Both the position numbers and the translations under genes were made by a program. Under the pieces are notes generated by a model, which was not told the DNA's origin, ran no database searches, and saw only the letters and a program-made list of their open reading frames with translations. From assembly GCA_035942915.1 (NCBI GenBank), contig DASZCR010000302.1, positions 1 to 51,114 of the forward strand: DNA of 51,114 bases. Reading direction: 5' to 3'. The stretch is from DASZCR01 sp035942915 (lineage in GTDB: Bacteria; Acidobacteriota; Blastocatellia; Pyrinomonadales; Pyrinomonadaceae). Below, piece by piece: positions 34,094 to 42,857 of the stretch. Each line of letters starts with the position of its first letter. Position 1 is the first letter of the stretch.

Positions 34094-35845
34094 TTAATAT
34101 CCGACGGGCGCACCCTCGTTGCGCGAGTCGCTGGCGCCGAGTCGGACGCCTGTCTTCTCCTCAATCATCACGCCGTGCGCGTCGCCCATGTAGCGCGGCC
34201 GTGCGGTCAACTGATGGCCGCGCGCTTCGAGTGCGCGCGCCGTGTCGGCCGACATCCCGTAAGGCTCGTAGACGATTTCGTCCGGCAGCCATTGATGATG
34301 GATGCGCGGCGCGTCGATGGCCTGCTGGATGTTCATGTCGAAATCGACGACGTTGGTGATGACTTGCAGGACGGTGTTGATGATAGTGGGGCCGCCGGGC
34401 GAGCCGACAGCGAACCAGAGCGTGCCGTCGCGCCGGAGGACGAAGGTCGGCGTCATGGCCGAGAGCGGTCGCTTGCGCGGCGCGACGGCGTTGCGTTCGC
34501 CCTGTATCAGGCCGTAGAGGTTCGGCGTGCCCGGCTTCGCAGCGAAGTCGTCCATCTCGTTATTCATCAGAAAGCCCGTGCCGCGAATGATGACCTTCGA
34601 GCCGAAACTGTCGTTGAGCGTATAGGTGTTTGAGACGACGTTTCCTTCGCGGTCAATGACGGTGAAGTGCGTCGTCTCCTCAGACTCCGCGCCTGCCGGG
34701 CGACCCGCTCTGACCTGTTCGCTTGTCGAGGCGCGGTCCATGCGAATCGACTGGCGTTGACGCTCGGCGTAAGCCTTGTCGATGAGTCCTGCGACGGGGA
34801 CGTTGACGAAGTCCGCGTCGCCCATGTACTCGGCGCGGTCGGCGAAGGAGCGGCGCATGGCCTCGACCATCAGGTGATAGCGTTCGGACGAAGACCAGCC
34901 GAGGCGTCGGAGGTCGAAGCCTTCGAGGATGTTGAGCGTCTCAATCAAGACCGCGCCGCCGGACGAAGGGGGCGGCATGGAAATCACCTCGTAGCCGCGA
35001 TAGGTCGTCCTGAGGGGCACACGCTCTTTCGCCACGTAGTTCTTCAAGTCTGCGAGCGTGATGAGTCCGTTGTTGCGCCGCATGTCGTCGGCGATGAGTT
35101 GCGCCGTGCGCCCCTCGTAGAACTCGCGTGCGCCGCCCCGCTGCAAACGCGCGAAGGTCGCGGCCAACTCCGGTTGACGCCAGAGCGCGCCCTCCTCGTA
35201 AAAATTTCCGCCGTTGAGCAGGATGCGCTTCGTCTCAGGATAGCGGCCGAGCGATTCCTGATTATTGCGTAGCGAACGCGCCAGCCCGTAACTCAAGGGA
35301 AAACCTTCGGCCGCCAGACGACGCGCCGGTTCGACCAACTGCGCCCACGTCAGACGCCCCGACCCGTACTTCCTGAGCGCCAAGTCCATCCCGGCGACCG
35401 TGCCGGGAACGCCCGACGCGCGATAACCGACCGTCGAAGAGCCTTCGCCGACGATGAGATTGCCTTTCTCGTCCAAGTAGATGTTGCGCGTCGCGGCGGC
35501 CGGAGCCATCTCACGATAGTCGATGGCCGTCGCGCGTCCATCCTTGAGTCGAATCATCATGAAGCCGCCGCCACCGAGGTTGCCCGCCGCCGGATAGGTG
35601 ACGGCCAGCGCGAAGGCGACGGCGATGGCCGCATCGACGGCATTGCCGCCGCGCTTCAAAATATCGACGCCCACCTGCGAAGCTATCCTGCTCGTCGAAG
35701 CGACCATTCCCTGCTTCGCCCGCGCAGGCTCGCGCGAGGCCGCCGCGACTGCGAGGCTCGCTCCCGAACGCGTCGCCGAAGGCAGCGGCGCGCAGACGAA
35801 AGAGCAGAGCAGCAAGAGGACGACGAAGAACCTTTTACACGGCAT
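34094..35845 (-). CDS. ggt: Gamma-glutamyltransferase
   Basis: This 583-residue exported enzyme transfers or hydrolyses the gamma-glutamyl group of glutathione and similar peptides. The proenzyme cuts itself before the nucleophile Thr391 in EETTHFTVIDREGN. Other family motifs are present: KQGMVASTSRIASQVGVDIL, AGNLGGGGFMMIR, MPPPSSGGAVLIETLNILEG and the small-subunit PLSAMTPTFVLRRDG with GSPGGPTIINTV. The signal peptide is MPCKRFFVVLLLLCSFVCAP. The ATG at 35845 has AGGAGAG six bases upstream. It is placed between the GNAT gene and the Xaa-Pro aminopeptidase gene on the same strand, and with the latter suggests peptide scavenging in the periplasm. Confidence 0.96.
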   Translation of the reverse strand: MPCKRFFVVLLLLCSFVCAPLPSATRSGASLAVAAASREPARAKQGMVASTSRIASQVGVDILKRGGNAVDAAIAVAFALAVTYPAAGNLGGGGFMMIRLKDGRATAIDYREMAPAAATRNIYLDEKGNLIVGEGSSTVGYRASGVPGTVAGMDLALRKYGSGRLTWAQLVEPARRLAAEGFPLSYGLARSLRNNQESLGRYPETKRILLNGGNFYEEGALWRQPELAATFARLQRGGAREFYEGRTAQLIADDMRRNNGLITLADLKNYVAKERVPLRTTYRGYEVISMPPPSSGGAVLIETLNILEGFDLRRLGWSSSERYHLMVEAMRRSFADRAEYMGDADFVNVPVAGLIDKAYAERQRQSIRMDRASTSEQVRAGRPAGAESEETTHFTVIDREGNVVSNTYTLNDSFGSKVIIRGTGFLMNNEMDDFAAKPGTPNLYGLIQGERNAVAPRKRPLSAMTPTFVLRRDGTLWFAVGSPGGPTIINTVLQVITNVVDFDMNIQQAIDAPRIHHQWLPDEIVYEPYGMSADTARALEARGHQLTARPRYMGDAHGVMIEEKTGVRLGASDSRNEGAPVGY

Positions 35846-35866
35846 TCAATACTCTCCTTGAGTCTC

Positions 35867-36346
35867 TTAACCTGACGCAGACGACAGCATCAATTCGAGG
35901 TAGAGCGCGTTTGCGTCCGGGTTGAAACGATAAGGCTCAATCTCACGAAAGCCGAGCGAGCGATAGAGCGCGACGGCCTCCGGCATCAACTGCGGCAGCG
36001 TGTCCAGACGCATCCGCGCGTAGCCGATGAGACGCGCTTCTTCGATGACTGCGACGGCCAGCCGCCGCCCCGCGCCGCGACCACGCGCCTCCTCGCTCAG
36101 ATAAAGCCGCTTCATCTCGCAGACGCCTTCGCCCAGAGGTCTCAACGCCACGCAACCAACCGCGCGACCGTTTTCGAGCGCGAGCAGCAGACGCCCCGCA
36201 GGCGGCGCGTAATCGCCCGGCAACTCCGCCAGTTCGCGCGAGAAGTTCTGGAAACAGAGGTCGAGTTTCAACCACGCGGCATACTCCTCGAACAGTCGCC
36301 GCGCCGTCTCGACCTGCTCCTGCGTCTCTGCCTGAACAATCTCCAT
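35867..36346 (-). CDS. GNAT family N-acetyl/N-succinyltransferase
   Basis: This is a 159-residue single-domain GNAT protein. The acyl-CoA pyrophosphate loop is in MKRLYLSEEARGRGAGRRLA (pattern RGRGAG). The second half, GYARMRLDTLPQLMPEAVAL then YRSLGFREIEPYRFNP, is typical of the amino-acid/small-molecule branch. The family normally transfers acetyl, but a relative paired with an acylamino-acid racemase in Geobacillus kaustophilus transfers succinyl to D-amino acids. The same pairing occurs here: it follows the M20 hydrolase by 18 bases and the racemase-like gene lies upstream of that. The acyl donor is inference. The ATG at 36346 follows a TTG that would add one residue. Confidence 0.85.
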   Translation of the reverse strand: MEIVQAETQEQVETARRLFEEYAAWLKLDLCFQNFSRELAELPGDYAPPAGRLLLALENGRAVGCVALRPLGEGVCEMKRLYLSEEARGRGAGRRLAVAVIEEARLIGYARMRLDTLPQLMPEAVALYRSLGFREIEPYRFNPDANALYLELMLSSASG

Positions 36347-36364
36347 CAACTTTCAAACAGGTTC

Positions 36365-37558
36365 TCAGAGCGAGGCGATGAGCGCCGTCAACAGCGCGCC
36401 GCGCCGCGCGATGTCGGCCGCCAGAATGTGCTCGTGTGCGGCATGTGCGCCGTCGCCTTCGACGCCGAGGCCATCGAGCACGGCCGCGCCGACTGAGGCC
36501 GCGAAGTTTCCGTCCGACGCGCCGCCGACGCTCGTCTCGCCCAACTCGTAATCGAGCGCGGCCGCGACGAGCCGCGCACGCTCGTAGAGTCGTGCAACAC
36601 GCTCCGTCCGTTCGAGCGGCGGACGGTTGATGTCGCCCTCGATTCTCAGACGCACGCGCTCGTCGAACGGATGCAGGCTGAGAATCGCCTCCTTAATCTT
36701 TTGCGCCTCTGCGGCCGACGAGAAACGCACGTCAATCTCTGCGCGCGCTTCGGCCGCGACGACGTTCGAGCGCGTCCCTCCGGCGATAACTCCGACGTTG
36801 ACGTTCGTTCCGCGCGCCGGGTCGCTCAAGGCGTGCAAACGCTCAATCTGCCGCGCCAACTCAAGTATCGCGCTCGCTCCCTTTTCGGGTTCGAGTCCGG
36901 CGTGCGCCGCGCGCCCTTCCGCAAAGAGCGTGAAGAGCCCGGTTCCCTTGCGCGCGGTCTTGGCTCGTCCGCCCGGCGCGGAAGGCTCTAAGACCAACAC
37001 CTGCGCGGCGCGGCGAGCCTCCTCCTCGACCAGTGCGCGGCCGCTCGCGCTGCCCGTCTCCTCGTCGCACGTGAGCAGCAAGACGACCGGATGACGCGGC
37101 GCAAGTCCGAGCGACGTGCAGGCGCGCAACGCTTCGACGGCGAGCGCGCAGTTGGCCTTCATGTCGAAGATGCCCGGAGCATAGAGACGCCCGTCCGCTT
37201 CGCGCCAGGGTCTCTGCGCCAGCGAGCCGCGCGGATGTACCGTGTCCGTGTGACCGAGCAGGAGCGTCGTCCCCGCCCTATCAACTTCGCCCGCATCGCC
37301 CGCACCACTTGCAAACGCTCTCACGCGTAGATGCTCGCCGTAGTCGTTGGGCGCTGCGATACGTTCGACTTTGAACGGAGCGCCGATGGCGCGCACTTCT
37401 CTCTCCAGCAAGCTGACGACCGCGCGACTACCCTCCGCGTCGCCCGAAGGAGACTCCTGCTCGACGAGCGCGCGCGCGAGCGCCACCACCGCCTCGCGCC
37501 TTTCCGCGAAGTAGTCTCTGACGCTTTGCAACTGTGAAGGACTCAGTTCAGTTGTCAT
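36365..37558 (-). CDS. M20 family amidohydrolase/carboxypeptidase
   Basis: This is a 397-residue zinc hydrolase without signal peptide. The metal and catalytic motifs are intact: LLLGHTDTVHPRG, IFDMKANCALAVEAL, the catalytic Glu pair in LTCDEETGS, LVLEPSAPGGRAKTA and the C-terminal HAAHEHILA. The sequence resembles CPG2-type glutamate carboxypeptidases and acyl-amino-acid deacylases. Between an acylamino-acid racemase and a GNAT protein its likely role is removal of an acyl (perhaps succinyl) group from an L-amino acid. I use the ATG at 37558; a TTG at 37570 would overlap the upstream stop by four bases (TTGA). Neither has a clear ribosome site, which suggests coupling to the upstream gene. 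Confidence 0.88.
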   Translation of the reverse strand: MTTELSPSQLQSVRDYFAERREAVVALARALVEQESPSGDAEGSRAVVSLLEREVRAIGAPFKVERIAAPNDYGEHLRVRAFASGAGDAGEVDRAGTTLLLGHTDTVHPRGSLAQRPWREADGRLYAPGIFDMKANCALAVEALRACTSLGLAPRHPVVLLLTCDEETGSASGRALVEEEARRAAQVLVLEPSAPGGRAKTARKGTGLFTLFAEGRAAHAGLEPEKGASAILELARQIERLHALSDPARGTNVNVGVIAGGTRSNVVAAEARAEIDVRFSSAAEAQKIKEAILSLHPFDERVRLRIEGDINRPPLERTERVARLYERARLVAAALDYELGETSVGGASDGNFAASVGAAVLDGLGVEGDGAHAAHEHILAADIARRGALLTALIASL

Positions 37559-37566
37559 CTCATCAA

Positions 37567-38682
37567 TCAACCCGCATGGAAACTTTCCGCGCGCGCCGCC
37601 AGCGACTCAATCCGCTCACGCTTGACCTCGTAACCGATGCCTGCGCCTTCGCGCGCGACAATCGTGCCGCGCGGCGTGACCTCGACCGGCGGCTCGATGA
37701 TGTCCTCTTCCCAGTAACGCGAACTGGCCGAGACATCGCCCGGCAACGTGAAGCCTGCGAGCGTCGCCAGCGCGACGTTGTGCGCGCGACCGATGCCCGA
37801 TTCCAGCATCCCTCCGCACCAGACTGCCACTCCGCGCTCCCGACAGACCGCTTCCACGCGACGCGCCTCGGCGTGTCCGCCGACGCGTCCAAGCTTGATG
37901 TTGACGATGCGGCACGCGCCCATCTCGATAGCCTTGCGCGCGTCCTCGCTCGAACGAATCGACTCGTCCAGACAGACCGGCGTCTCGATTTGGCTTTGCA
38001 GACGCGCGTGGTCTGCCATGTCGTCGTAAGCGAGCGGCTGCTCAACCATCATCAGCCCGAACTTGTCCAACTCGCGGAAGAGCGGCACGTCTGCCAGCGT
38101 ATAAGCGGAGTTTGCATCGACCATCAACTGAATGTCTGGAAAATGTTTTCTCACGCGCTCGACGACGGCCGTGTCCCAGCCCGGCTTGATTTTAATCTTG
38201 ATGCGCTGGTATCCGGCGGCGAGTTCCGAAGCGATTTTTTCGATTAACTGCTCGTGCGAATCCTGTATGCCGATGGAGACGCCGCAGGCGATTTCCGTGT
38301 GGACGCCGCCGAGGTGTCGCCACAGCGGAACGCCCGCGCGCCGCGTCTCCAAATCCCAACAGGCCGCTTCGAGCGCGCCCTTCGCCATGCGATGACCACG
38401 CGCACGCCGCATCAGGCCGAAGACTTCCGACGCCGCGCCGACCTCGCTGCCCAAGACCATCGGCGCGAGGAAGGATTTCGTCACCTCCCACGCGCCATCA
38501 ATCCACTCTTCGGAATAGAAAGGCCCCTCGCCCGCCGTACATTCGCCCCATCCTTCAGCGCCGTCGGCGTCGCGGACGCAGACGAGCAGGATGCGCCGCT
38601 CGATGGTTCTCCCGAAACTGGTCTCGAAAAAGTGTACGAGGCGCAAGCGTATCTCGCGCATCTCGATGGCTGCAATCTTCAA
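37567..38682 (-). CDS. N-acylamino-acid racemase / o-succinylbenzoate synthase (enolase superfamily)
   Basis: This 371-residue protein belongs to the NSAR/OSBS branch of the enolase superfamily. The N-terminal cap has the branch marker TSFGRTIERRILLVCVRD and WGECTAGEGPFYSEEW. The barrel has the KxK base (IKIKIKPGWD, about 162-166) and metal ligands Asp189 (VDANSAY), Glu214 (VEQPLAYDD) and Asp239 (CLDES). The second base is Lys263 (NIKLGRVGG), and MLESGIGRAHN follows. These positions nearly equal those of the Amycolatopsis racemase. Members may make o-succinylbenzoate for menaquinone, racemise N-succinylamino acids, or both. The adjoining M20 and GNAT genes favour the racemase pathway, while no other men genes are present. 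It starts at TTG 38682 with GGGAG about 11 bases upstream. Confidence 0.9.
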   Translation of the reverse strand: MKIAAIEMREIRLRLVHFFETSFGRTIERRILLVCVRDADGAEGWGECTAGEGPFYSEEWIDGAWEVTKSFLAPMVLGSEVGAASEVFGLMRRARGHRMAKGALEAACWDLETRRAGVPLWRHLGGVHTEIACGVSIGIQDSHEQLIEKIASELAAGYQRIKIKIKPGWDTAVVERVRKHFPDIQLMVDANSAYTLADVPLFRELDKFGLMMVEQPLAYDDMADHARLQSQIETPVCLDESIRSSEDARKAIEMGACRIVNIKLGRVGGHAEARRVEAVCRERGVAVWCGGMLESGIGRAHNVALATLAGFTLPGDVSASSRYWEEDIIEPPVEVTPRGTIVAREGAGIGYEVKRERIESLAARAESFHAG

Positions 38683-38747
38683 TGGTCTGTTCGCTCCCGT
38701 GTGGGAAGATTATGAAGGCAACGGGTTTGATTTGTCATCTCGTGCGC

Positions 38748-38792
38748 GAACGGCGCGGAGGCTCTCGCTTGTCGAGCATCTCCGCGCCGTTC
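38748..38792. terminator. Inverted repeat downstream of sufU
   Basis: A perfect 13-bp inverted repeat (GAACGGCGCGGAG at 38748-38760, complement at 38780-38792) has a 19-base loop. It lies 42 bases after the sufU stop on the minus strand and upstream of the racemase gene. No T-tract follows, so it may be a factor-dependent terminator or 3' stabilising hairpin for the suf transcript. Confidence 0.5.
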
Positions 38793-38833
38793 CAGTTGCA
38801 GGCGTGCGCTGTGGCAGGCCGTTGAAGGTCTCG

Positions 38834-39283
38834 CTATTCGGTCGTCGCCGTCTCCTCGCCTTCGAGCGCGGCGTGCATGGTGTGCCACGAAAGGCTCGCG
38901 CATTTGACGCGCGCGGGATAGTCGCGGACGCCCGCGAAAATCTTCAGATGGCCGAGACCGTTGGGCGTCGTCTCCTCGTCCAACTCGCCCGTCACCATCG
39001 CATGAAACTCGCGGAAGAGCGTCTGCGCCTCCTCGCGCGTCTTGCCCTTGACGGCCTGCGTCATCATGCTCGCCGCAGCCTTCGAGATGGCGCAGCCCGA
39101 CCCCTCGAACGCCACATCGCGGACGACGCCTTCGTCCATCTCCATGTAGACCGTCAGTTGGTCGCCGCACAAAGGATTGAAGCCCTCAGCCTTGCGATTG
39201 GCCGTCTCAAGCTTGCGAAAATTACGCGGCTTCTTGTTATGGTCGAGGATAACCTGCTGGTAGAGTTCGCTCAGTTCCGACAT
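38834..39283 (-). CDS. sufU: SufU, Fe-S assembly sulfur-transfer protein
   Basis: This 149-residue protein is of the IscU/SufU type. The three zinc/sulfur cysteines are Cys39 (NPLCGDQ, with Asp41), Cys64 (GSGCAIS) and Cys128 (KCASLSW). The SufU-specific insertion of about 20 residues (AVKGKTREEAQTLFREFHAM) is present. SufU accepts persulfide sulfur from SufS and hands it to the SufBCD scaffold in the cytoplasm. The frame is open through heptamer palindrome copy 3 and would add 26 residues of the LSPITYH type. The ATG at 39283 gives the true family start MSELSELYQQVILDH. It is the last gene of the suf cluster. Confidence 0.95.
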   Translation of the reverse strand: MSELSELYQQVILDHNKKPRNFRKLETANRKAEGFNPLCGDQLTVYMEMDEGVVRDVAFEGSGCAISKAAASMMTQAVKGKTREEAQTLFREFHAMVTGELDEETTPNGLGHLKIFAGVRDYPARVKCASLSWHTMHAALEGEETATTE

Positions 39284-39292
39284 AAGTAAGAA

Positions 39293-39402
39293 GTGATGGG
39301 TGATAGGTGATAGGTGATAAGAAGAGCGTGATAGGTGAGAGGTGATAAGTGATAGGAGCAATCCTGTCTTTTCTTATCACCTATCACCCATCACCTATCA
39401 CC
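39293..39402. repeat. Heptamer palindrome, copy 3 (between sufS and sufU)
   Basis: Arms of GTGATAG/GTGATGG/GTGAGAG units (plus strand, left) face CTATCAC/CCATCAC units (right). The core at 39351-39367 lies on the minus strand and reads ACAGGATTGCTCCTATC there, one base different from copies 2 and 4. It fills almost the whole spacer between the sufS stop (39406-39408) and the sufU start (39283). It leaves only 9 bases for a sufU ribosome site, and none is visible. Confidence 0.92.
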
Positions 39403-39405
39403 GCT

Positions 39406-40689
39406 CTAAGAAAAGACCTCGATAACTTTCTCGACGGCCGAGGCGAGTTTATCGACCTCCTCCTTCGTGTTGTAGAAGGCGAAGGAGGCGCGCGCCGTCG
39501 CGGGCACTTTGAAGTGCTGCATGACGGGCTGCGCGCAGTGGTGTCCGGCGCGAATGGCGATGCCTTCGCGGTCGAGAATCGTGCCGACATCGTGCGGGTG
39601 TACTTCGTCGATGATGAAAGCGAGGACGCTGGCCTTCTCGCGCGCCGTGCCGATGATGCGGACGCCTTCGATGGCCGTCAGGCGGTCGGTCGCGTAGCGC
39701 AGAAGTTCCTGCTCGTGGCGGTGCGCCGCCTCGCGGTCGATGCTTTCAAGATAGTCGATGGCCGCGCCGAGTCCGATTTGCGAGGCGATGGCGGGCGTGC
39801 CCGCCTCGAACTTGTCAGGGATGCCGGCGTAGGTGCTGCGCTCGAAGGTGACGCTGCGAATCATCGAGCCGCCGCCGTGATACGGGTTCATCCGCTCTAA
39901 CAGTTCGGCCTTGCCGTAGACGACGCCGCTGCCGGTCGGCGCAAACATCTTGTGCCCGGAAAGGATGTAAAAATCGCAATCCAACTCTTGCACGTCTATC
40001 TTCAGGTGCGGCGCTCCCTGCGCGCCATCGACGAGGACGGGGACGCCGAATTTGTGCGCGCGCGCGGCAATCTCTTTGATGGGATTAATCGTCCCTAAAG
40101 AGTTGGAGACGTGGCCGACGCAGACGAGTCGCGTGCGTTCGTTGAGCAGCGTATCGAGTTCGTCAAGGAGCAGTTCGCCCGCGTCGTTCATCGGGAGCAC
40201 GCGCAGGCGCGCGCCCTTCTCCTCGCAGAGCATCTGCCATGGGACGATGTTCGAGTGATGCTCCATCTCAGAGACGATGATTTCGTCGCCCTCCGAGACG
40301 AACTTGCGCCCGTAGCCGTGCATGACAAGGTTGACGCCTTCCGTGCAGCCGCGCACGAAGATGCACTCACGCGCCTCGCGCGCGTTCAGGAAACGGCGCA
40401 CCTTCTCACGCGCGCCCTCGTAGGCGGTCGTCGCGCGCTGGCTCAGGTAGTGGACGCCGCGATGGATGTTCGAGTGTTCCTCGCGCAGATATTTTGCGCC
40501 GCGCTCAATGACGATGCGCGGCACTTGCGCCGAGGCCGCGTTGTCGAGATAGACGAGCGGCTTGCCGTTGACCGTCTGAGTCAAGACGGGGAAATCTTCG
40601 CGCACGCGCTCGACGTTCCAGACGACGCCTTCGCCACTTGCGCTTTCGTTTGCGCTCTCTGCGAGCGCCCTGTTTTCTGTCGCTATCAT
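39406..40689 (-). CDS. sufS: Cysteine desulfurase SufS
   Basis: This 427-residue pyridoxal-phosphate enzyme takes sulfur from cysteine to give alanine and an enzyme persulfide. The PLP lysine is Lys247 (ILSGHKMFAPTG). The persulfide-forming cysteine is Cys385 in IRAGHHCAQPVMQHF, the group II pattern of SufS. The N-terminus VREDFPVLTQTVNGKPLVYL is typical, preceded by a 30-residue Ala/Ser/Glu-rich extension. I use the ATG at 40689, 11 bases after the sufD stop; a TTG at 40698 is possible. Its partner SufU is encoded downstream past palindrome copy 3. Confidence 0.96.
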   Translation of the reverse strand: MIATENRALAESANESASGEGVVWNVERVREDFPVLTQTVNGKPLVYLDNAASAQVPRIVIERGAKYLREEHSNIHRGVHYLSQRATTAYEGAREKVRRFLNAREARECIFVRGCTEGVNLVMHGYGRKFVSEGDEIIVSEMEHHSNIVPWQMLCEEKGARLRVLPMNDAGELLLDELDTLLNERTRLVCVGHVSNSLGTINPIKEIAARAHKFGVPVLVDGAQGAPHLKIDVQELDCDFYILSGHKMFAPTGSGVVYGKAELLERMNPYHGGGSMIRSVTFERSTYAGIPDKFEAGTPAIASQIGLGAAIDYLESIDREAAHRHEQELLRYATDRLTAIEGVRIIGTAREKASVLAFIIDEVHPHDVGTILDREGIAIRAGHHCAQPVMQHFKVPATARASFAFYNTKEEVDKLASAVEKVIEVFS

Positions 40690-40700
40690 GGCCTTCAAAT

Positions 40701-42041
40701 TTACGCTTCGAGCCGCGCATGCAGACGATTGAGAATCGCTTCGTCCAACTGCGCTTTGATGGAATCAATCCGTATCTTCTCGACGATTTCTTCGGCGAAA
40801 CCGTAGGTCAGCAGGTTGCGCGCCGTCTCCATGTGGAGACCACGACTAGCCAGATAAAAGAGTTGCTCCTCTTCGAGTTGGCCGACGGTCGCGCCGTGTG
40901 CGCACTTCACGTCGTCGGCGAAAATTTCCAGTTGCGGCTTTGTATCGACGCGCGCTTCGGGCGACAGCAGCAGATTTTTGTTGCTCTGGACGGCGTCCGT
41001 GTGCTGCGCGTCGCGGCGGACGAAGACGCGCCCGTTGAAGACTGCGCGAGACTTGCCGTCGAGGATGCCCTTGTAATTCTGATGGCTCGTGCAATGCGGG
41101 CGACGATGGTCGATGAGCGAGTGTGTGTCGGCGTGCTGGCCGTCGCCGACGAGATAGAGGCCGTCAACCCAACACTCCGCGCCTTCGTGGTCGAGCAAGA
41201 CTTCGATGCCATGACGCGAGAGCCGCGCGCCGAGCGTGATGGTCGTCAGGTCGTAACTCGCGTCCGTGTCGAGCGCGGCGCGCGTGGCGGCGATGTGAAA
41301 TCCCTGCTCGCCTTCGCGTTGCACCTTGTAGTGCGCGAGGCGCGCGCCTGCGCCGACCGATACGTCAACGACGGCGTCGGTCAAATAAGCGGCCTCGTCC
41401 GCGCCCGTATAGCTCTCGATGAGCGTGGCAGAACTGTTCGGCTCGGCCACGACGACGATGCGCGGGAAGGTCGCGCGCTGCCCTGCGCGCATAGTCGAGA
41501 GAAACAACAGGTGGATGGGCGCTGCCACTTCGACGCCCTGAGGAATAAGGATGAACGCGCCCGTGTCGAGAAATGCTGTGTTGAGCAACTCGAAGCCGTC
41601 GCGCACGTCTTCTGCGCCGCGCGCAAGATGCGTGTGGAGCGTTTCGGCGTGCGCGCCCTGAAGTGCTTCGTTCAGTTCGACGGCGACGACGCCTGCGGGC
41701 AGAGCATCGGTCGCGGAATGTTCCGGGCGAAACCGTCCGTCGATGAAGACCAGACGGCTCGCGCGCGCCTCCGCGTAGATGAAAGGTTCGACAGATGTCT
41801 CGGCGTCCGTCTCGCCTTCAATCTCGCTAGCGATGACGGGCGCGAAATCGGCGCGCGCAATCGGCGCCACGTTCGTGTACTTCCAGTCTTCTTCGGCGGT
41901 CGTCGGGAAGCCCTTCGCGTCGAAACGCTCGACGGCCTCGCGTCGCAATTCTTCAACCCACGAGGGCGCTGGCCGACGCGCGCTTTGCGCATCGAAGGCC
42001 GCGCGCCAACGGCTCTTTTCCTGTGTCGCCTGTGCCATCAT
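40701..42041 (-). CDS. sufD: Fe-S assembly protein SufD
   Basis: This is a 446-residue member of the SufB/SufD beta-helix family. It pairs with SufB and SufC as the cluster-building scaffold in the cytoplasm. Family markers include EDWKYTNVAPIARADF near the N-terminus and the C-terminal core HAGATVGQLEEEQLFYLASR-like segment, here CAHGATVGQLEEEQLFYLA, with RGLHMETARNLLTYGF after it. The conserved His of SufD is in CAHGATV. I use the ATG at 42041, 14 bases after the sufC stop; an ATG directly after it and a TTG at 42053 are alternatives. Confidence 0.94.
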   Translation of the reverse strand: MMAQATQEKSRWRAAFDAQSARRPAPSWVEELRREAVERFDAKGFPTTAEEDWKYTNVAPIARADFAPVIASEIEGETDAETSVEPFIYAEARASRLVFIDGRFRPEHSATDALPAGVVAVELNEALQGAHAETLHTHLARGAEDVRDGFELLNTAFLDTGAFILIPQGVEVAAPIHLLFLSTMRAGQRATFPRIVVVAEPNSSATLIESYTGADEAAYLTDAVVDVSVGAGARLAHYKVQREGEQGFHIAATRAALDTDASYDLTTITLGARLSRHGIEVLLDHEGAECWVDGLYLVGDGQHADTHSLIDHRRPHCTSHQNYKGILDGKSRAVFNGRVFVRRDAQHTDAVQSNKNLLLSPEARVDTKPQLEIFADDVKCAHGATVGQLEEEQLFYLASRGLHMETARNLLTYGFAEEIVEKIRIDSIKAQLDEAILNRLHARLEA

Positions 42042-42055
42042 GCTGTCTTGCAATC

Positions 42056-42832
42056 TTATGCCCCGACGGACGTGCGCTGGTCGGCCGCATCCGTCTCCTT
42101 CAGCCAGTCGTAGCCCTTCTCTTCGAGTTCGAGCGCCAGTTCCTTGCCGCCCGAACGTACGATGCGTCCCTTGTAGAGGACATGCACGAAGTCGGGCACG
42201 ATGTAGTTGAGCAGACGTTGATAATGCGTGACGAGGATGATGGCGTTCTCGGACGTGCGCAGCTTGTTGACGCCCTCTGAGACGACGCGCAGGGCGTCGA
42301 TGTCGAGTCCCGAATCGGTCTCGTCGAGGACGGCGAGCTTCGGTTCAAGCACGGCCATCTGCAAAATCTCGTTGCGCTTCTTCTCGCCGCCGGAGAAACC
42401 TTCGTTGACGGAGCGCGTCATAAAGCTCGCATCCATCTCGACGATGCGCGCACGTGCGGCGAGCAGGTCTTTAAACTCCAACGGGTCGAGTTCCTCTTCG
42501 TTGAGGTGCTTGCGCTTCTCGTTGTAGGCGAGACGAAGGAACTGCGCATTCGAGACGCCCGGAACTTCAACCGGGTACTGAAAGGCGAGGAAGACGCCTT
42601 CGCGCGCGCGCTCGTCGGGCGCGAGTTCCAGCAGGTTACGCCCCTCGAAGAGCACCTCGCCGCCCGTCACTTCATAGGCCGGATGACCGGCCAGAATCTT
42701 GGCGAGCGTTGACTTGCCGGAGCCGTTCGGCCCCATGATGGCGTGCACCTCGCCCTTGTTGACCGTCAGACTGATGCCCCGCAATATCTCCTTGCCCTCG
42801 ACGGTCGAACGCAGGTCGCGTATCTCTAACAC
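42056..42832 (-). CDS. sufC: Fe-S assembly ATPase SufC
   Basis: This 258-residue ABC-type ATPase powers the SufBCD scaffold. Motifs are Walker A MGPNGSGKS, Q-loop AFQYPVEVPGV, the family-specific signature FSGGEKKRNEILQMA, Walker B LAVLDETDSGLD and the H-loop VTHYQRLL. The start is GTG at 42830-42832: it gives MLEIRDLRSTVEGKEILRG, aligned with known SufC starts, and GGAGGAG lies about 10 bases upstream. The longer open frame to 42910 only reads through heptamer palindrome copy 4. It is encoded between sufB and sufD, the standard order. Confidence 0.96.
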   Translation of the reverse strand: MLEIRDLRSTVEGKEILRGISLTVNKGEVHAIMGPNGSGKSTLAKILAGHPAYEVTGGEVLFEGRNLLELAPDERAREGVFLAFQYPVEVPGVSNAQFLRLAYNEKRKHLNEEELDPLEFKDLLAARARIVEMDASFMTRSVNEGFSGGEKKRNEILQMAVLEPKLAVLDETDSGLDIDALRVVSEGVNKLRTSENAIILVTHYQRLLNYIVPDFVHVLYKGRIVRSGGKELALELEEKGYDWLKETDAADQRTSVGA

Positions 42833-42857
42833 TTGGTCGCTCTCCTCCCTCTCGACA

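Noticed and set aside
39284..39361. N-terminal extension of sufU (and likewise of sufC to 42910 and opcA to 48606)
   Set aside because: The extra residues are translations of the heptamer arms (LSPITYH-like) and precede the conserved family starts.
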